Assembly: GCF_016429285.1 (NCBI RefSeq)
Contig: NZ_JAELUI010000036.1
Coordinates: 1 to 45,273, forward strand
Direction of reading: 5' to 3'
Length of the DNA stretch: 45,273 bases
Origin: Ralstonia sp. ASV6
Lineage (GTDB): Bacteria > Pseudomonadota > Gammaproteobacteria > Burkholderiales > Burkholderiaceae
A program made the translations under genes and the position numbers. The notes under the pieces were generated by a model. It worked only from the letters and a program-made list of their open reading frames with translations. It did not search any database and had not been told where the DNA came from. This document shows, one piece after another, positions 8,507 to 15,708 of the stretch (the stretch's first letter is position 1; the number at the start of each line of letters is the position of its first letter).

Positions 8507-8528
8507 GATGTCGGACGAGTCCGACATC
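8507..8528. promoter_or_regulatory. 22-bp perfect palindrome in divergent intergenic region
   Basis: Ten-base arms, GATGTCGGAC (8507-8516) and its exact reverse complement (8519-8528), flank a two-base GA centre. It lies between the fetA-like gene (minus) and the small membrane protein gene (plus), 79 bases before the latter's start. Shape and place suggest a dimeric regulator site, though a cruciform or RNA hairpin is possible. No T run follows it. Confidence 0.55.
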
Positions 8529-8607
8529 GCATTCAGTGACGGAAGGGTCGCCATTTACGCACGCCGGGCATAGCATCAAAGCATCACAAGAAGCGATGGA
8601 GGGCGCC

Positions 8608-8982
8608 ATGGAAACCGAGAAGATTCAGGTGGCGCATCCGTGGTGGCAACCCGGGGTCTTTGCATCGGCCCCGGCGATTTTCCTGTGGATCTGTGCCCAA
8701 CTGCCTGCCGACATGCTCGGTGATATTTTTCATGCGGGCACGTCGCATGACTCGCTCGCGCATGTGGGCGATACGCTGTTCGTGATCGGCTGGACAGCCA
8801 GCGGCGCGCTGATGTGGCATGGCCGGCGGCACGTCGCGCATGACACCGGAGTGACAGCGCAAGCTGCAGCAGATGCTGTTCCGGCATCGGAGCCTGTAGG
8901 GCATCTGCATGGTTTGGCTGGACTGCGCCAAAGCATGGCCCGCCGCTGGGAGCGCATGCGGCATCCGATCCCGTTGCACTGA
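8608..8982 (+). CDS. Small predicted membrane protein, function unknown
   Basis: I do not recognise this 124-residue protein. It has two hydrophobic stretches, about residues 15-37 (after HPWWQPG) and about 52-70 (around DTLFVIGWTASGALMW), followed by a polar tail rich in H and R. A small inner-membrane protein with two helices is likely. The open frame extends upstream to an ATG at 8482, but that part would translate the 22-bp palindrome. The ATG at 8608 has a strong GGAGGG site four bases upstream and is preferred; an ATG at 8596 is also in frame. It is monocistronic and ends at a strong bidirectional terminator. No neighbour suggests a function. Confidence 0.6.
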   Translation: METEKIQVAHPWWQPGVFASAPAIFLWICAQLPADMLGDIFHAGTSHDSLAHVGDTLFVIGWTASGALMWHGRRHVAHDTGVTAQAAADAVPASEPVGHLHGLAGLRQSMARRWERMRHPIPLH

Positions 8983-9000
8983 CACGGATCTGTCGCAAAG

Positions 9001-9028
9001 AAAAAGGCCGGAGTGATCCGGCCTTTTT
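9001..9028. terminator. Bidirectional intrinsic terminator
   Basis: A 12-bp perfect stem with a GTGA loop, flanked by A5 on the left and T5 on the right, so it can stop transcripts from both sides. It separates the convergent genes ending at 8982 (plus) and 9040 (minus). Confidence 0.92.
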
Positions 9029-9039
9029 GCTGGGCAGCT

Positions 9040-9576
9040 TCAGGAGGTGCTACCCGGAATGATCTCGTCTACCTCGTTGTCGGACGTGGCAGTGGTCGCG
9101 GCAGCGCCGGGTTGGCCACCTTGCGTTTCCTGCCACTTGCGATAGCCCCACCACGCCGCCCCGGCCACCAGTCCGACCTTGCCGAGTCGGCGCGTAATGC
9201 GGCCAATCACGGTATGGCGCAGCCCCGCATAGGCCAGCGAGAGTGCCGTACCGACCAGCGGATACTCACGTGCAATGCCCAACGTGCGCATCAGGCCGTT
9301 CGGGCGCGCCAGCGGGCGGATCAGGCTCGGCAATAGCGCACCAAGGCCACCCAAGCTGAAGGTACGGCTGGTGGCGCGGCTTACGTCGTTGCGGGCTTGT
9401 GCGTAGTCGTAGCGCTCCAGAGCGGCACGGGTAAGCAACAGTTCCTTGCGCACGGCTAGCGGCAAGCGGCCTTCGGCGCCACGGCGGGACGGCCGCACAT
9501 GGTGCCGCGCGCTATGGGCGGGTTCGTGTTCGGGGCTCGGGTTGGACGATGGCGTCGGTTGGGTCGGATCGGTCAT
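9040..9576 (-). CDS. YqjK-like membrane-associated protein, uncharacterised
   Basis: Protein of 178 residues with a proline/serine-rich polar N-terminus (about 1-35), a basic helical middle beginning LPLAVRKELLLTRAALERYD, and a short hydrophobic segment (LVAGAAWWGYRKW, about 136-148). Its place directly after the YqjE-type gene, with an ATGA overlap at 9573-9576, matches the E. coli yqjD-yqjE-yqjK order, so it is probably the YqjK-position protein. Sequence similarity to YqjK itself is not something I can establish by eye. The start at 9576 is fixed by the overlap. The long open frame running on to 10158 is an artefact that overlaps the genes upstream. Confidence 0.65.
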   Translation of the reverse strand: MTDPTQPTPSSNPSPEHEPAHSARHHVRPSRRGAEGRLPLAVRKELLLTRAALERYDYAQARNDVSRATSRTFSLGGLGALLPSLIRPLARPNGLMRTLGIAREYPLVGTALSLAYAGLRHTVIGRITRRLGKVGLVAGAAWWGYRKWQETQGGQPGAAATTATSDNEVDEIIPGSTS

Positions 9577-9950
9577 CGGCGCAGGATCTCCCGGTCTTTG
9601 TCGAGTTCGGCCAGTGTGGCTTCGAACAGCGGTGGCGCGTTGCGCAGCGACGTGCGCACCTTCCACAGGCAGCCAACAGCGCCCAGTGCATAGAGCACCG
9701 CCATGACCGCCAGGGCCTGCCAACGGTAGGTGTCCCAGAACAGGATGGCGATGAGCGCCGTGAGGGTCATGATGGACAGTGCGATCAAGCTCACTGCCAG
9801 CATCCCGAGGAAGGCTGCACCGAGCAGCCGGTCTTTTTCTTCGGCCAGTTCGACGCTCGCCAATTCGAGCCGCGTTTGCAGCATCGAGACGACCGTGCCG
9901 GCCAGTGTCTTCAGGGAGGCGAACAGCTTCGGGCTGGTGTCGTCGGTCAT
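9573..9950 (-). CDS. YqjE/phage-holin-family (holin superfamily III) membrane protein
   Basis: Inner-membrane protein of 125 residues. An amphipathic N-terminus (KLFASLKTLAGTVVSMLQTRLELASVELAEEKDR) leads into two adjacent transmembrane helices (about 45-70 and 76-96), then a charged tail. This pattern, especially LELASVELAEEK before paired helices, is typical of the YqjE/holin-III family. Despite the family name it is a chromosomal housekeeping-type envelope protein; no phage genes are nearby. It is the middle gene of a three-gene minus-strand operon with the DUF883 protein and the YqjK-like protein. Confidence 0.85.
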   Translation of the reverse strand: MTDDTSPKLFASLKTLAGTVVSMLQTRLELASVELAEEKDRLLGAAFLGMLAVSLIALSIMTLTALIAILFWDTYRWQALAVMAVLYALGAVGCLWKVRTSLRNAPPLFEATLAELDKDREILRR

Positions 9951-10091
9951 GAAGGTTCCGGAGGGTACGAGGCGAGGGGCGTGACTGCCAATGCAGCACG
10001 TACCATGCCCATGGCGGGACCGCCAGAATGCAACTGGCCGATGGCGCGATCCGCAAAAGAGCGCGCCATCGGCCAGGAAGAGAACTGCGGA

Positions 10092-10418
10092 TTACTTGCG
10101 GTTGAGCAGCAGACCGATCAGCAGGCCCACGCCTGCCGCCACGCCAACGGCTTGCCACGGATGATCGTGAACGTAGTCATCGGTGGCACGTGCGGCCGCC
10201 TTGCTCTTGTGGACAACGGCGTCTTGCAGGTCCTGCGCCTTTTCCTTGGCTTGGCGCAGCATGCCCATGCCGCGCTCGCGCAACTCGGCGGCTTTTTCGC
10301 CGCTGGAGGAGGCCGCTTGTTTGAGCAGGGTTTCGGCGTCGGACAGAACGGTCTTCACGTCGGTCATCAGTTTCTCCTTATTAACGGATTCGGCCAGGTT
10401 GGGGGATGTGTTCGTCAT
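10092..10418 (-). CDS. DUF883 (ElaB/YqjD) family membrane-anchored protein
   Basis: The 108-residue protein is mostly a charged helix (ESVNKEKLMTDVKTVLSDAE onward, with heptad-like spacing) ending in HDHPWQAVGVAAGVG and a short C-terminal membrane anchor, the hallmark of ElaB/YqjD proteins. E. coli YqjD is a tail-anchored, stationary-phase protein reported to bind ribosomes at the membrane. The ATG at 10418 is chosen over an upstream in-frame start at 10481 because AAGGA lies about eight bases before it. First gene of the operon with the YqjE- and YqjK-like genes; 141 bases separate it from yqjE. Confidence 0.9.
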   Translation of the reverse strand: MTNTSPNLAESVNKEKLMTDVKTVLSDAETLLKQAASSSGEKAAELRERGMGMLRQAKEKAQDLQDAVVHKSKAAARATDDYVHDHPWQAVGVAAGVGLLIGLLLNRK

Positions 10419-10697
10419 GGTCGGGTCCTTGGTATCGGGTGGTTCAATTGCCAGTATGTCGACGCGCTTATTCGCTAGCATATGTGTGGGCGTTGCGAAA
10501 CTTCAAGCGCTCACGTCGCGCACGCTGCGATGGATCAAGGCTTCATCCATTGTCCGGCAATGTGCGCGTGCCTTCCACCCTCTAGCCAGCAAATGCCACG
10601 CCTAATGACGAAAAGTGATGTTGTTGTGAATTTATAGTCGTTTTGGTTGGATGGCAATCTGGCTATAGTGGTTCCCAATCAGAGCATGGAGGACACG

Positions 10698-11336
10698 ATG
10701 TCTTTACGTTTGGGCGATATCGCCCCCGATTTCGAGCAAGATTCGAGCGAAGGCCGCATCAAGTTTCATGAATGGCTGGGCAACAGCTGGGGCGTGCTGT
10801 TTTCGCACCCGGCGGACTACACGCCGGTCTGCACCACTGAACTAGGCCTGACCGCCAAGCTCAAGGAAGAATTTGCCAAGCGCAACGTCAAGGCGATCGC
10901 GCTGTCGGTGGATTCGGTCGAGTCGCACAAGGGCTGGATCAACGACATCAACGAGACGCAACACACTACGGTCAACTTCCCGATCATTGCCGATCCGGAC
11001 CGTAAGGTTTCGCAGCTGTACGACATGATTCACCCGAATGCGAGCGAAACCTTTACCGTGCGCTCGCTGTTTGTGATCGATCCGAACAAGAAGGTTCGCC
11101 TGACGATTACGTATCCGGCTTCGACGGGGCGCAATTTCAACGAGGTGCTGCGCGTGATCGACTCGCTTCAGCTGACCGAGTATCACAGTGTGGCCACGCC
11201 GGGTAACTGGCAGGACGGGGACGACGTTGTCATCGTGCCGTCGCTCAAGGATGAAGAGGTCATCAAGCAGAAATTCCCGAAGGGCTACAAGGCACTGCGC
11301 CCGTATCTGCGCCTGACGCCGCAGCCCAACAAGTAA
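10698..11336 (+). CDS. Peroxiredoxin, Prx6 (1-Cys) type
   Basis: Cytoplasmic thiol peroxidase of 212 residues that reduces hydrogen peroxide and alkyl hydroperoxides. The peroxidatic cysteine is C45 in the PVCTTE motif. The long C-terminal extension (about 165-212, ending KALRPYLRLTPQ) and VRSLFVIDPNKKVRLTITYPASTGRN are characteristic of the Prx6 subfamily rather than AhpC. No other cysteine is present in the chain I read, consistent with a 1-Cys mechanism. The ATG at 10698 follows GGAGGA at 10688-10693; an extension to 10647 lacks such a site. Single gene, ended by the terminator at 11360-11387. Confidence 0.95.
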   Translation: MSLRLGDIAPDFEQDSSEGRIKFHEWLGNSWGVLFSHPADYTPVCTTELGLTAKLKEEFAKRNVKAIALSVDSVESHKGWINDINETQHTTVNFPIIADPDRKVSQLYDMIHPNASETFTVRSLFVIDPNKKVRLTITYPASTGRNFNEVLRVIDSLQLTEYHSVATPGNWQDGDDVVIVPSLKDEEVIKQKFPKGYKALRPYLRLTPQPNK

Positions 11337-11359
11337 CGGCTCCTTGGTAGTGTGATTGC

Positions 11360-11387
11360 CGCCCGGTCCTCGTGCCGGGCGTTTTTT
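11360..11387 (+). terminator. Intrinsic terminator of the peroxiredoxin gene
   Basis: A seven-bp GC stem (11360-11366 with 11375-11381), an eight-base loop, then T6 at 11382-11387. Confidence 0.9.
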
Positions 11388-11520
11388 GCGTTTGAACCTG
11401 TCCATGATCCTACTGCGCTGCCCGATCTTGGCCCTGTGATGCTCGCCGTACCCACGTGCGGCTGCGCTTCTCGGATCAACCTCGGGTCGCTCGCCACGGA
11501 TCCCGAACAGGTTCTGAGCG

Positions 11521-11560
11521 CAAAACAAAACCGGCCAGCCCTTGCGGGTCTGGCCGGTTT
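11521..11560 (-). terminator. Intrinsic terminator of the purine permease gene
   Basis: An 11-bp perfect stem (11528-11538 with 11550-11560). Read on the minus strand it is followed by a T-rich tract (complement of 11521-11530). It lies 29 bases past the permease stop. Confidence 0.88.
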
Positions 11561-11589
11561 GTCTTTTGTGAAGACGGTTCAGTGCGCGA

Positions 11590-12972
11590 TCAGATCGCCC
11601 AGCCGCCGACGTAGAACGCGACCAGCGCCACGGCAATGCCCACGGTACCGACGTTCAGCTTGCGCCATTCGCCGGCCACCAGTCGGCCGATCACCAGCGT
11701 GGCGAAGCCGAGCATGATGCCGGTGACGATGTTGCAGGTCAGCACGATGAACACGGCGCAGACCAGACCAGCCAGTGCATCGACCATGTCGTCCATGTGC
11801 AGCTTGCTCACGCTCGAGAGCATCAGCAAACCGACGTACATCAGCGCAGGCGCCGTGGCATACGACGGCACCAGGCCAGCCAGCGGTGAGAAGAACATCA
11901 CGGCCAGGAACAGCACGCCGACCACGACGGCCGTCAGGCCCGTCTTGCCGCCGGCAGCTACGCCAACCGTCGATTCAATGTAGGCCGCAGCCGGAGCGCC
12001 ACCGAAGAACGCCGAGAAGATCGAGCTGATCGAATCGGCCGTCAGGGCGCGACCACCGTTGATGATCTGGCCCTTGTCATTGAGCAGGCCAGCTTGACCC
12101 GCCACCGCGCGGATTGTGCCGGTAGCATCGAAAACGGCGGTCATCACCAGTGCCAGCACGGCGGGTAGCACAGCTGCAGAAAGTGCACCGCGGATGTCCA
12201 TCGAGCCGATCAGCGAGGTATGGCCCGGCGAGCTGAGCGACGGTAGGGCGAAGATGCCAGTGAACTTGACCGCGGGGTCGAAGATCAGGCCCAGCGCCGA
12301 GATGGCGATGATCACGATCAGGATGCCGCCTGGTACGCGACGACGCTCCATACCGAAGATGGCGGCCAGGCCGAGCACCGACATCATCACCGGGAAGGCC
12401 GTGACATGGCCCAGCGCCACGGGCAGGCCCGGACCGGCGTTCTTGACCACCAGACCGACGTCGTTGGACGCGATCAGCAGCAGGAACAGGCCGATACCGA
12501 TACCGGTGCCGTGCGCCACGCCCGAGGGCAGGTTGCGCAGGATCCACGAGCGCACACCCGTAGCGGAGATGGCGGTAAAGACCACACCCATCAGGAAGAC
12601 CGCGCCCAGCGCGACTTCCGGCGAGAGCTTCTGACCAAGCACGAGGCCGAAGGCCATGAAGGCCGTGAGCGAAATCGCGCAGCCGATGGCGATCGGCAGC
12701 TTGGCCCACAGGCCCATCAGCAGCGAGCCGAAGGCGGTGGTCAGACACACGGCGACGAACACGGCGCTGGTGTCAAAGCCTGCCTTGCCCAACATGCCGG
12801 GCACGACAAACACGGCGTAGACCATTGCCATGAAGGTGGTGATACCAGCCACCACCTCTCGCTTCTGGGTGCTGCCGCGTGCAGAAATCTGGAAATAGCG
12901 ATCAACGGCACGCGCATCGGCAATGCCAGCGGCGCCAAGTTCCGTCGTCGACGGAATGGACTGTTCAGCCAT
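11590..12972 (-). CDS. AzgA-type NCS2 purine permease
   Basis: Inner-membrane proton symporter of 460 residues, probably importing hypoxanthine, adenine or guanine. About 12-14 hydrophobic helices are visible. AzgA-branch features are the N-terminal [21 protein letters not shown], the central [21 protein letters not shown] and the [19 protein letters not shown] motif. The open frame extends to 13086, but the ATG at 12972 is preferred: it has AGGAGA about nine bases upstream and starts a typical N-terminus. Single gene with its own terminator and a long, hairpin-rich upstream region. Confidence 0.93.
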   Translation of the reverse strand: MAEQSIPSTTELGAAGIADARAVDRYFQISARGSTQKREVVAGITTFMAMVYAVFVVPGMLGKAGFDTSAVFVAVCLTTAFGSLLMGLWAKLPIAIGCAISLTAFMAFGLVLGQKLSPEVALGAVFLMGVVFTAISATGVRSWILRNLPSGVAHGTGIGIGLFLLLIASNDVGLVVKNAGPGLPVALGHVTAFPVMMSVLGLAAIFGMERRRVPGGILIVIIAISALGLIFDPAVKFTGIFALPSLSSPGHTSLIGSMDIRGALSAAVLPAVLALVMTAVFDATGTIRAVAGQAGLLNDKGQIINGGRALTADSISSIFSAFFGGAPAAAYIESTVGVAAGGKTGLTAVVVGVLFLAVMFFSPLAGLVPSYATAPALMYVGLLMLSSVSKLHMDDMVDALAGLVCAVFIVLTCNIVTGIMLGFATLVIGRLVAGEWRKLNVGTVGIAVALVAFYVGGWAI

Positions 12973-13385
12973 GGTGGGTTGTCTCCTGGCAGAGCTCCGC
13001 GTCGACCGGTTCAGCGGAACCGACAACGTGAGGCGCCCTGTTCTGGTTTTGGTTCGGCTCGGGCGCCTGCGTACGCGCGCTGGCATTCTCCAGACCGTTG
13101 TCTCGCGATTGGTTTTGTCGCGTGGCGCTGCAATCTACGTATGGATCGCGCGCACGTTTTATCGGTGTGAGGGCAGTGCCGGTGATTCGATTCGCTGGCA
13201 CTTGGTGCGAAGCATAGACGGGCGCCCACGGCCGATTCATGCGGCGAGACGTATCCCGATCATTTGCAAATTTGTATAACGCTTGGGAGACCACGGGGGA
13301 GAGAACGACAGTGCCCAGAACGGGCGAGACGATGCGGCGGGTGAGGCACGAGTGTGCATCAACCCGCCCAAAATGAAAAGCGCAA
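12973..13385. other. 413-base gene-free region with two hairpins near the permease start
   Basis: I see no coding gene here. On the minus strand, leading to the permease start, there are two hairpins. One has perfect eight-bp arms (13031-13038 and 13061-13068) and a 22-base A/C-rich loop. A tighter six-bp stem with a four-base loop follows at 13007-13022, and then AGGAGA. Neither hairpin has a T run, so they are not plain terminators. An AT-rich patch with the palindrome ATTTGCAAAT (13262-13271) could mark a promoter, but I find no convincing -35/-10 pair. The rest up to 13385 is the 3' flank of the acyl-CoA dehydrogenase gene. Confidence 0.5.
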
Positions 13386-14579
13386 TTAGAAGAAAGCCTG
13401 AATGCCGGTCTGTGCGCGGCCGAGGATCAGCGCGTGGATGTCGTGCGTGCCTTCGTACGTATTCACCACTTCCAGGTTCACCACGTGGCGGATCACACCG
13501 AATTCATCGGAGATGCCGTTGCCGCCCAGCATGTCGCGCGCCACGCGAGCGATGTCGAGCGATTTGCCGCACGAGTTGCGTTTCATGATCGAGGTGATTT
13601 CCACGGCAGCCGTGCCTTCGTCCTTCATGCGGCCCAGGCGCAGGCAGCCCTGCAGGCCGAGTGTGATTTCGGTCTGCATGTCGGCCAGCTTCTTTTGCAC
13701 AAGCTGGTTGGCGGCGAGAGGGCGACCGAACTGCTTGCGATCCAGCACGTACTGGCGTGCGATGTGCCAGCAGGCTTCCGCCGCACCCAATGCGCCCCAC
13801 GCGATGCCATAGCGCGCCGAGTTCAGGCACGTGAACGGGCCCTTCAGGCCGCGCACGCCGGGCATCAGGTTCTCTTCCGGCACAAACACCTCATCCAGCA
13901 CGATTTCACCGGTGATGGAGGTACGCAGGCCGACCTTGCCGTGGATCGCCGGTGCCGACAGGCCCTTCCAGCCCTTTTCCAGGATGAAGCCGCGGATCTC
14001 GTCTTCGCCGTTGTCGTTCGGCAGCTTGCCCCACACGACAAACACATCAGCGATGGGCGAGTTGGTGATCCACATCTTCGCGCCTGACAGCGAGTAGCCG
14101 CCGTCGACCTTCTTGGCACGCGTGATCATCGAGGCCGGGTCGGAGCCGTGGTTCGGCTCGGTCAGGCCGAAGCAGCCAATCCACTCGCCGGTGGCCAGCT
14201 TGGGCAGGTATTTCTGCTTCTGCGCTTCGCTGCCGAACTCGTAGATCGGCACCATCACCAGCGATGACTGCACGCTCATCATCGAGCGATAGCCGGAGTC
14301 CACACGTTCAACTTCGCGCGCGATCAGACCGTAGCTGACGTAGTTCAGGCCCGGGCCGCCGTACTGCTCGGGAATCGTCGGGCCTAGCAGGCCGAGTTCA
14401 CCCATCTCGCGGAAGATCGACGCATCGGTTTTCTCATGCCGGAACGACTCCAGCACGCGCGGCATCAGTTTGTCCTGGCAGTACGAGGCAGCGGCGTCGC
14501 GCACCATGCGCTCGTCGTCGGTCAGTTGTTGGTCGAGCAGCAGGGGATCGGCCCAGTTGAAGGCGTTGCGAGCGGTCAC
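13386..14579 (-). CDS. gcdH: Glutaryl-CoA dehydrogenase
   Basis: FAD enzyme that oxidatively decarboxylates glutaryl-CoA to crotonyl-CoA in lysine, tryptophan and glutarate breakdown. The 397-residue protein has the full acyl-CoA dehydrogenase fold. The catalytic glutamate is E376 in the motif [20 protein letters not shown]. The segment [19 protein letters not shown] (about 89-107) contains the arginine that in glutaryl-CoA dehydrogenases binds the substrate carboxylate, which distinguishes it from other acyl-CoA dehydrogenases. The start is a GTG at 14579, preceded by GGAGA. An IclR-family regulator gene is divergent, with a palindrome between them, so it is probably the local regulator. Confidence 0.94.
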   Translation of the reverse strand: MTARNAFNWADPLLLDQQLTDDERMVRDAAASYCQDKLMPRVLESFRHEKTDASIFREMGELGLLGPTIPEQYGGPGLNYVSYGLIAREVERVDSGYRSMMSVQSSLVMVPIYEFGSEAQKQKYLPKLATGEWIGCFGLTEPNHGSDPASMITRAKKVDGGYSLSGAKMWITNSPIADVFVVWGKLPNDNGEDEIRGFILEKGWKGLSAPAIHGKVGLRTSITGEIVLDEVFVPEENLMPGVRGLKGPFTCLNSARYGIAWGALGAAEACWHIARQYVLDRKQFGRPLAANQLVQKKLADMQTEITLGLQGCLRLGRMKDEGTAAVEITSIMKRNSCGKSLDIARVARDMLGGNGISDEFGVIRHVVNLEVVNTYEGTHDIHALILGRAQTGIQAFF

Positions 14580-14603
14580 GGTGGTAGTCTCCGAGTTTTT
14601 GTT

Positions 14604-14620
14604 GTTCCGAGATACGGAAC
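14604..14620. promoter_or_regulatory. Candidate IclR-type operator
   Basis: A 17-bp palindrome with six-base arms GTTCCG (14604-14609) and CGGAAC (14615-14620) around a five-base spacer. It sits in the 103-bp divergent space between gcdH (minus) and the IclR gene (plus), and could control both. Confidence 0.62.
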
Positions 14621-14682
14621 ACAGTTTCGAAATTTAGAGCTATCATAGCGCAACCACCGACGATTTCCAGGGCTTTTTTGCC

Positions 14683-15522
14683 ATGAGCATGACACGTCTC
14701 CCCGATCCCGAATTCGATACCGGCGGCATTGGCGATAGCAATCGCGAAGGTGATCCGAACTTCGTCACGGCACTTGCCCGCGGGCTAGAGTTGCTGCGCG
14801 CGTTCCGCCCTGGCGACACGCTGCTGGGCAACCAGGAGTTTGTGCGGCGCACGGGCTTTCCCAAGGCTACGGTCAGCCGATTGGCGGGTACGCTGGTCTC
14901 GCTGGGCTACCTGCGTTATGACGAGGCGCTTGGCAAATACGGGCTGGATGCTGGCGTGCTGGCGCTGGGGTTTGCTTACCTGGCTTCGAGCGATGTGATC
15001 CAGCTCGCGCGGCCGCACATGAGCGCGTTTGCACAGAAGTACGGCGTGTCGATTTCGCTCGGCAAGCGTGACAAGCTGGACATGGTCTATCTGGAAACGA
15101 TCCGCCACGACAGCCCATCGATGAGCGGTTCGGCAGGGTTGGGCGTGGGCTCGCGGCTGTCATTGCTGTCGAGCTCGATGGGGCGGGCGTATCTGGCGTC
15201 GCTGCCGGCGGCGCGGCGCGAGCGCTTATATGAGGCGTTGCGTACGCAACAGCCCGCGCAGTGGGCGGCGGAGGGTGCAGCGGCAGACGATGCAGTGAAG
15301 GCCGGCGTGCGGGAGGGGTATGCGGTGTCGCTGCGTGACTGGCACCCGGCCATCCACGCGTGCGCGGTGGCGTTCGTCGCGCCGAGCCAGCGCGAGCCCT
15401 ATGTGGTGAGCTGCAGCGCCCCGTACACCGCGGCCGATACCGAGCGCATTCGCGATGAACTGGCCCCTGCGCTACGGGAGTTTGCGGCGCGGCTCGGACA
15501 AGTCGTCGAGCCCGCCATGTAG
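14683..15522 (+). CDS. IclR-family transcriptional regulator
   Basis: The 279-residue protein has an N-terminal winged helix-turn-helix (about 28-80, with NQEFVRRTGFPKATVSRLAG as the helix-turn-helix core) and a C-terminal IclR effector domain (about 95-275, with SLGKRDKLDMVYLETI and LSSSMGRAYLASL). These proteins are dimeric sensors of small aromatic or organic acids. The ATG at 14683 is used; another at 14689 is also in frame. The divergent glutaryl-CoA dehydrogenase gene and the shared palindrome suggest control of glutarate or glutaryl-CoA catabolism. That target is inferred from position. Confidence 0.9.
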   Translation: MSMTRLPDPEFDTGGIGDSNREGDPNFVTALARGLELLRAFRPGDTLLGNQEFVRRTGFPKATVSRLAGTLVSLGYLRYDEALGKYGLDAGVLALGFAYLASSDVIQLARPHMSAFAQKYGVSISLGKRDKLDMVYLETIRHDSPSMSGSAGLGVGSRLSLLSSSMGRAYLASLPAARRERLYEALRTQQPAQWAAEGAAADDAVKAGVREGYAVSLRDWHPAIHACAVAFVAPSQREPYVVSCSAPYTAADTERIRDELAPALREFAARLGQVVEPAM

Positions 15523-15613
15523 GCGCCGCGCGTTCCACGAGAGGTTGTCCTAGCGGACAGCAGCGGCGCCATGATGTTTTGGCCGTTGATGCCCTAGATG
15601 GCGCCTTTCTTTG

Positions 15614-15645
15614 CTTACTTTCTTTGGCAAGACAAAGAAAGTGAG
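15614..15645. repeat. Palindromic intergenic hairpin, probably a dispersed repeat
   Basis: Thirteen-bp arms with one T-G wobble (15614-15626 and 15633-15645) around a six-base loop; the inner ten pairs, ACTTTCTTTG with CAAAGAAAGT, are perfect. From memory, very similar CTTTCTTTG-type hairpins recur between genes in many Burkholderiales genomes. It lies between the convergent IclR and metG genes and may also aid transcription stop. Confidence 0.6.
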
Positions 15646-15708
15646 TCAGCCCCCGCAGGGACGAAACAAGAGATAGGCCACCAAGACCTATCCCGACCAG
15701 CAACAAAA

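Noticed and set aside
9573-9950. Holin-family annotation as a sign of prophage
   Set aside because: The holin-III/YqjE family is chromosomal here, in a standard envelope operon, with no other phage genes nearby.
9577-10158. Upstream part of the minus-strand open frame that ends at 9040
   Set aside because: It overlaps the YqjE- and DUF883-type genes; the real start at 9576 is fixed by the ATGA overlap.
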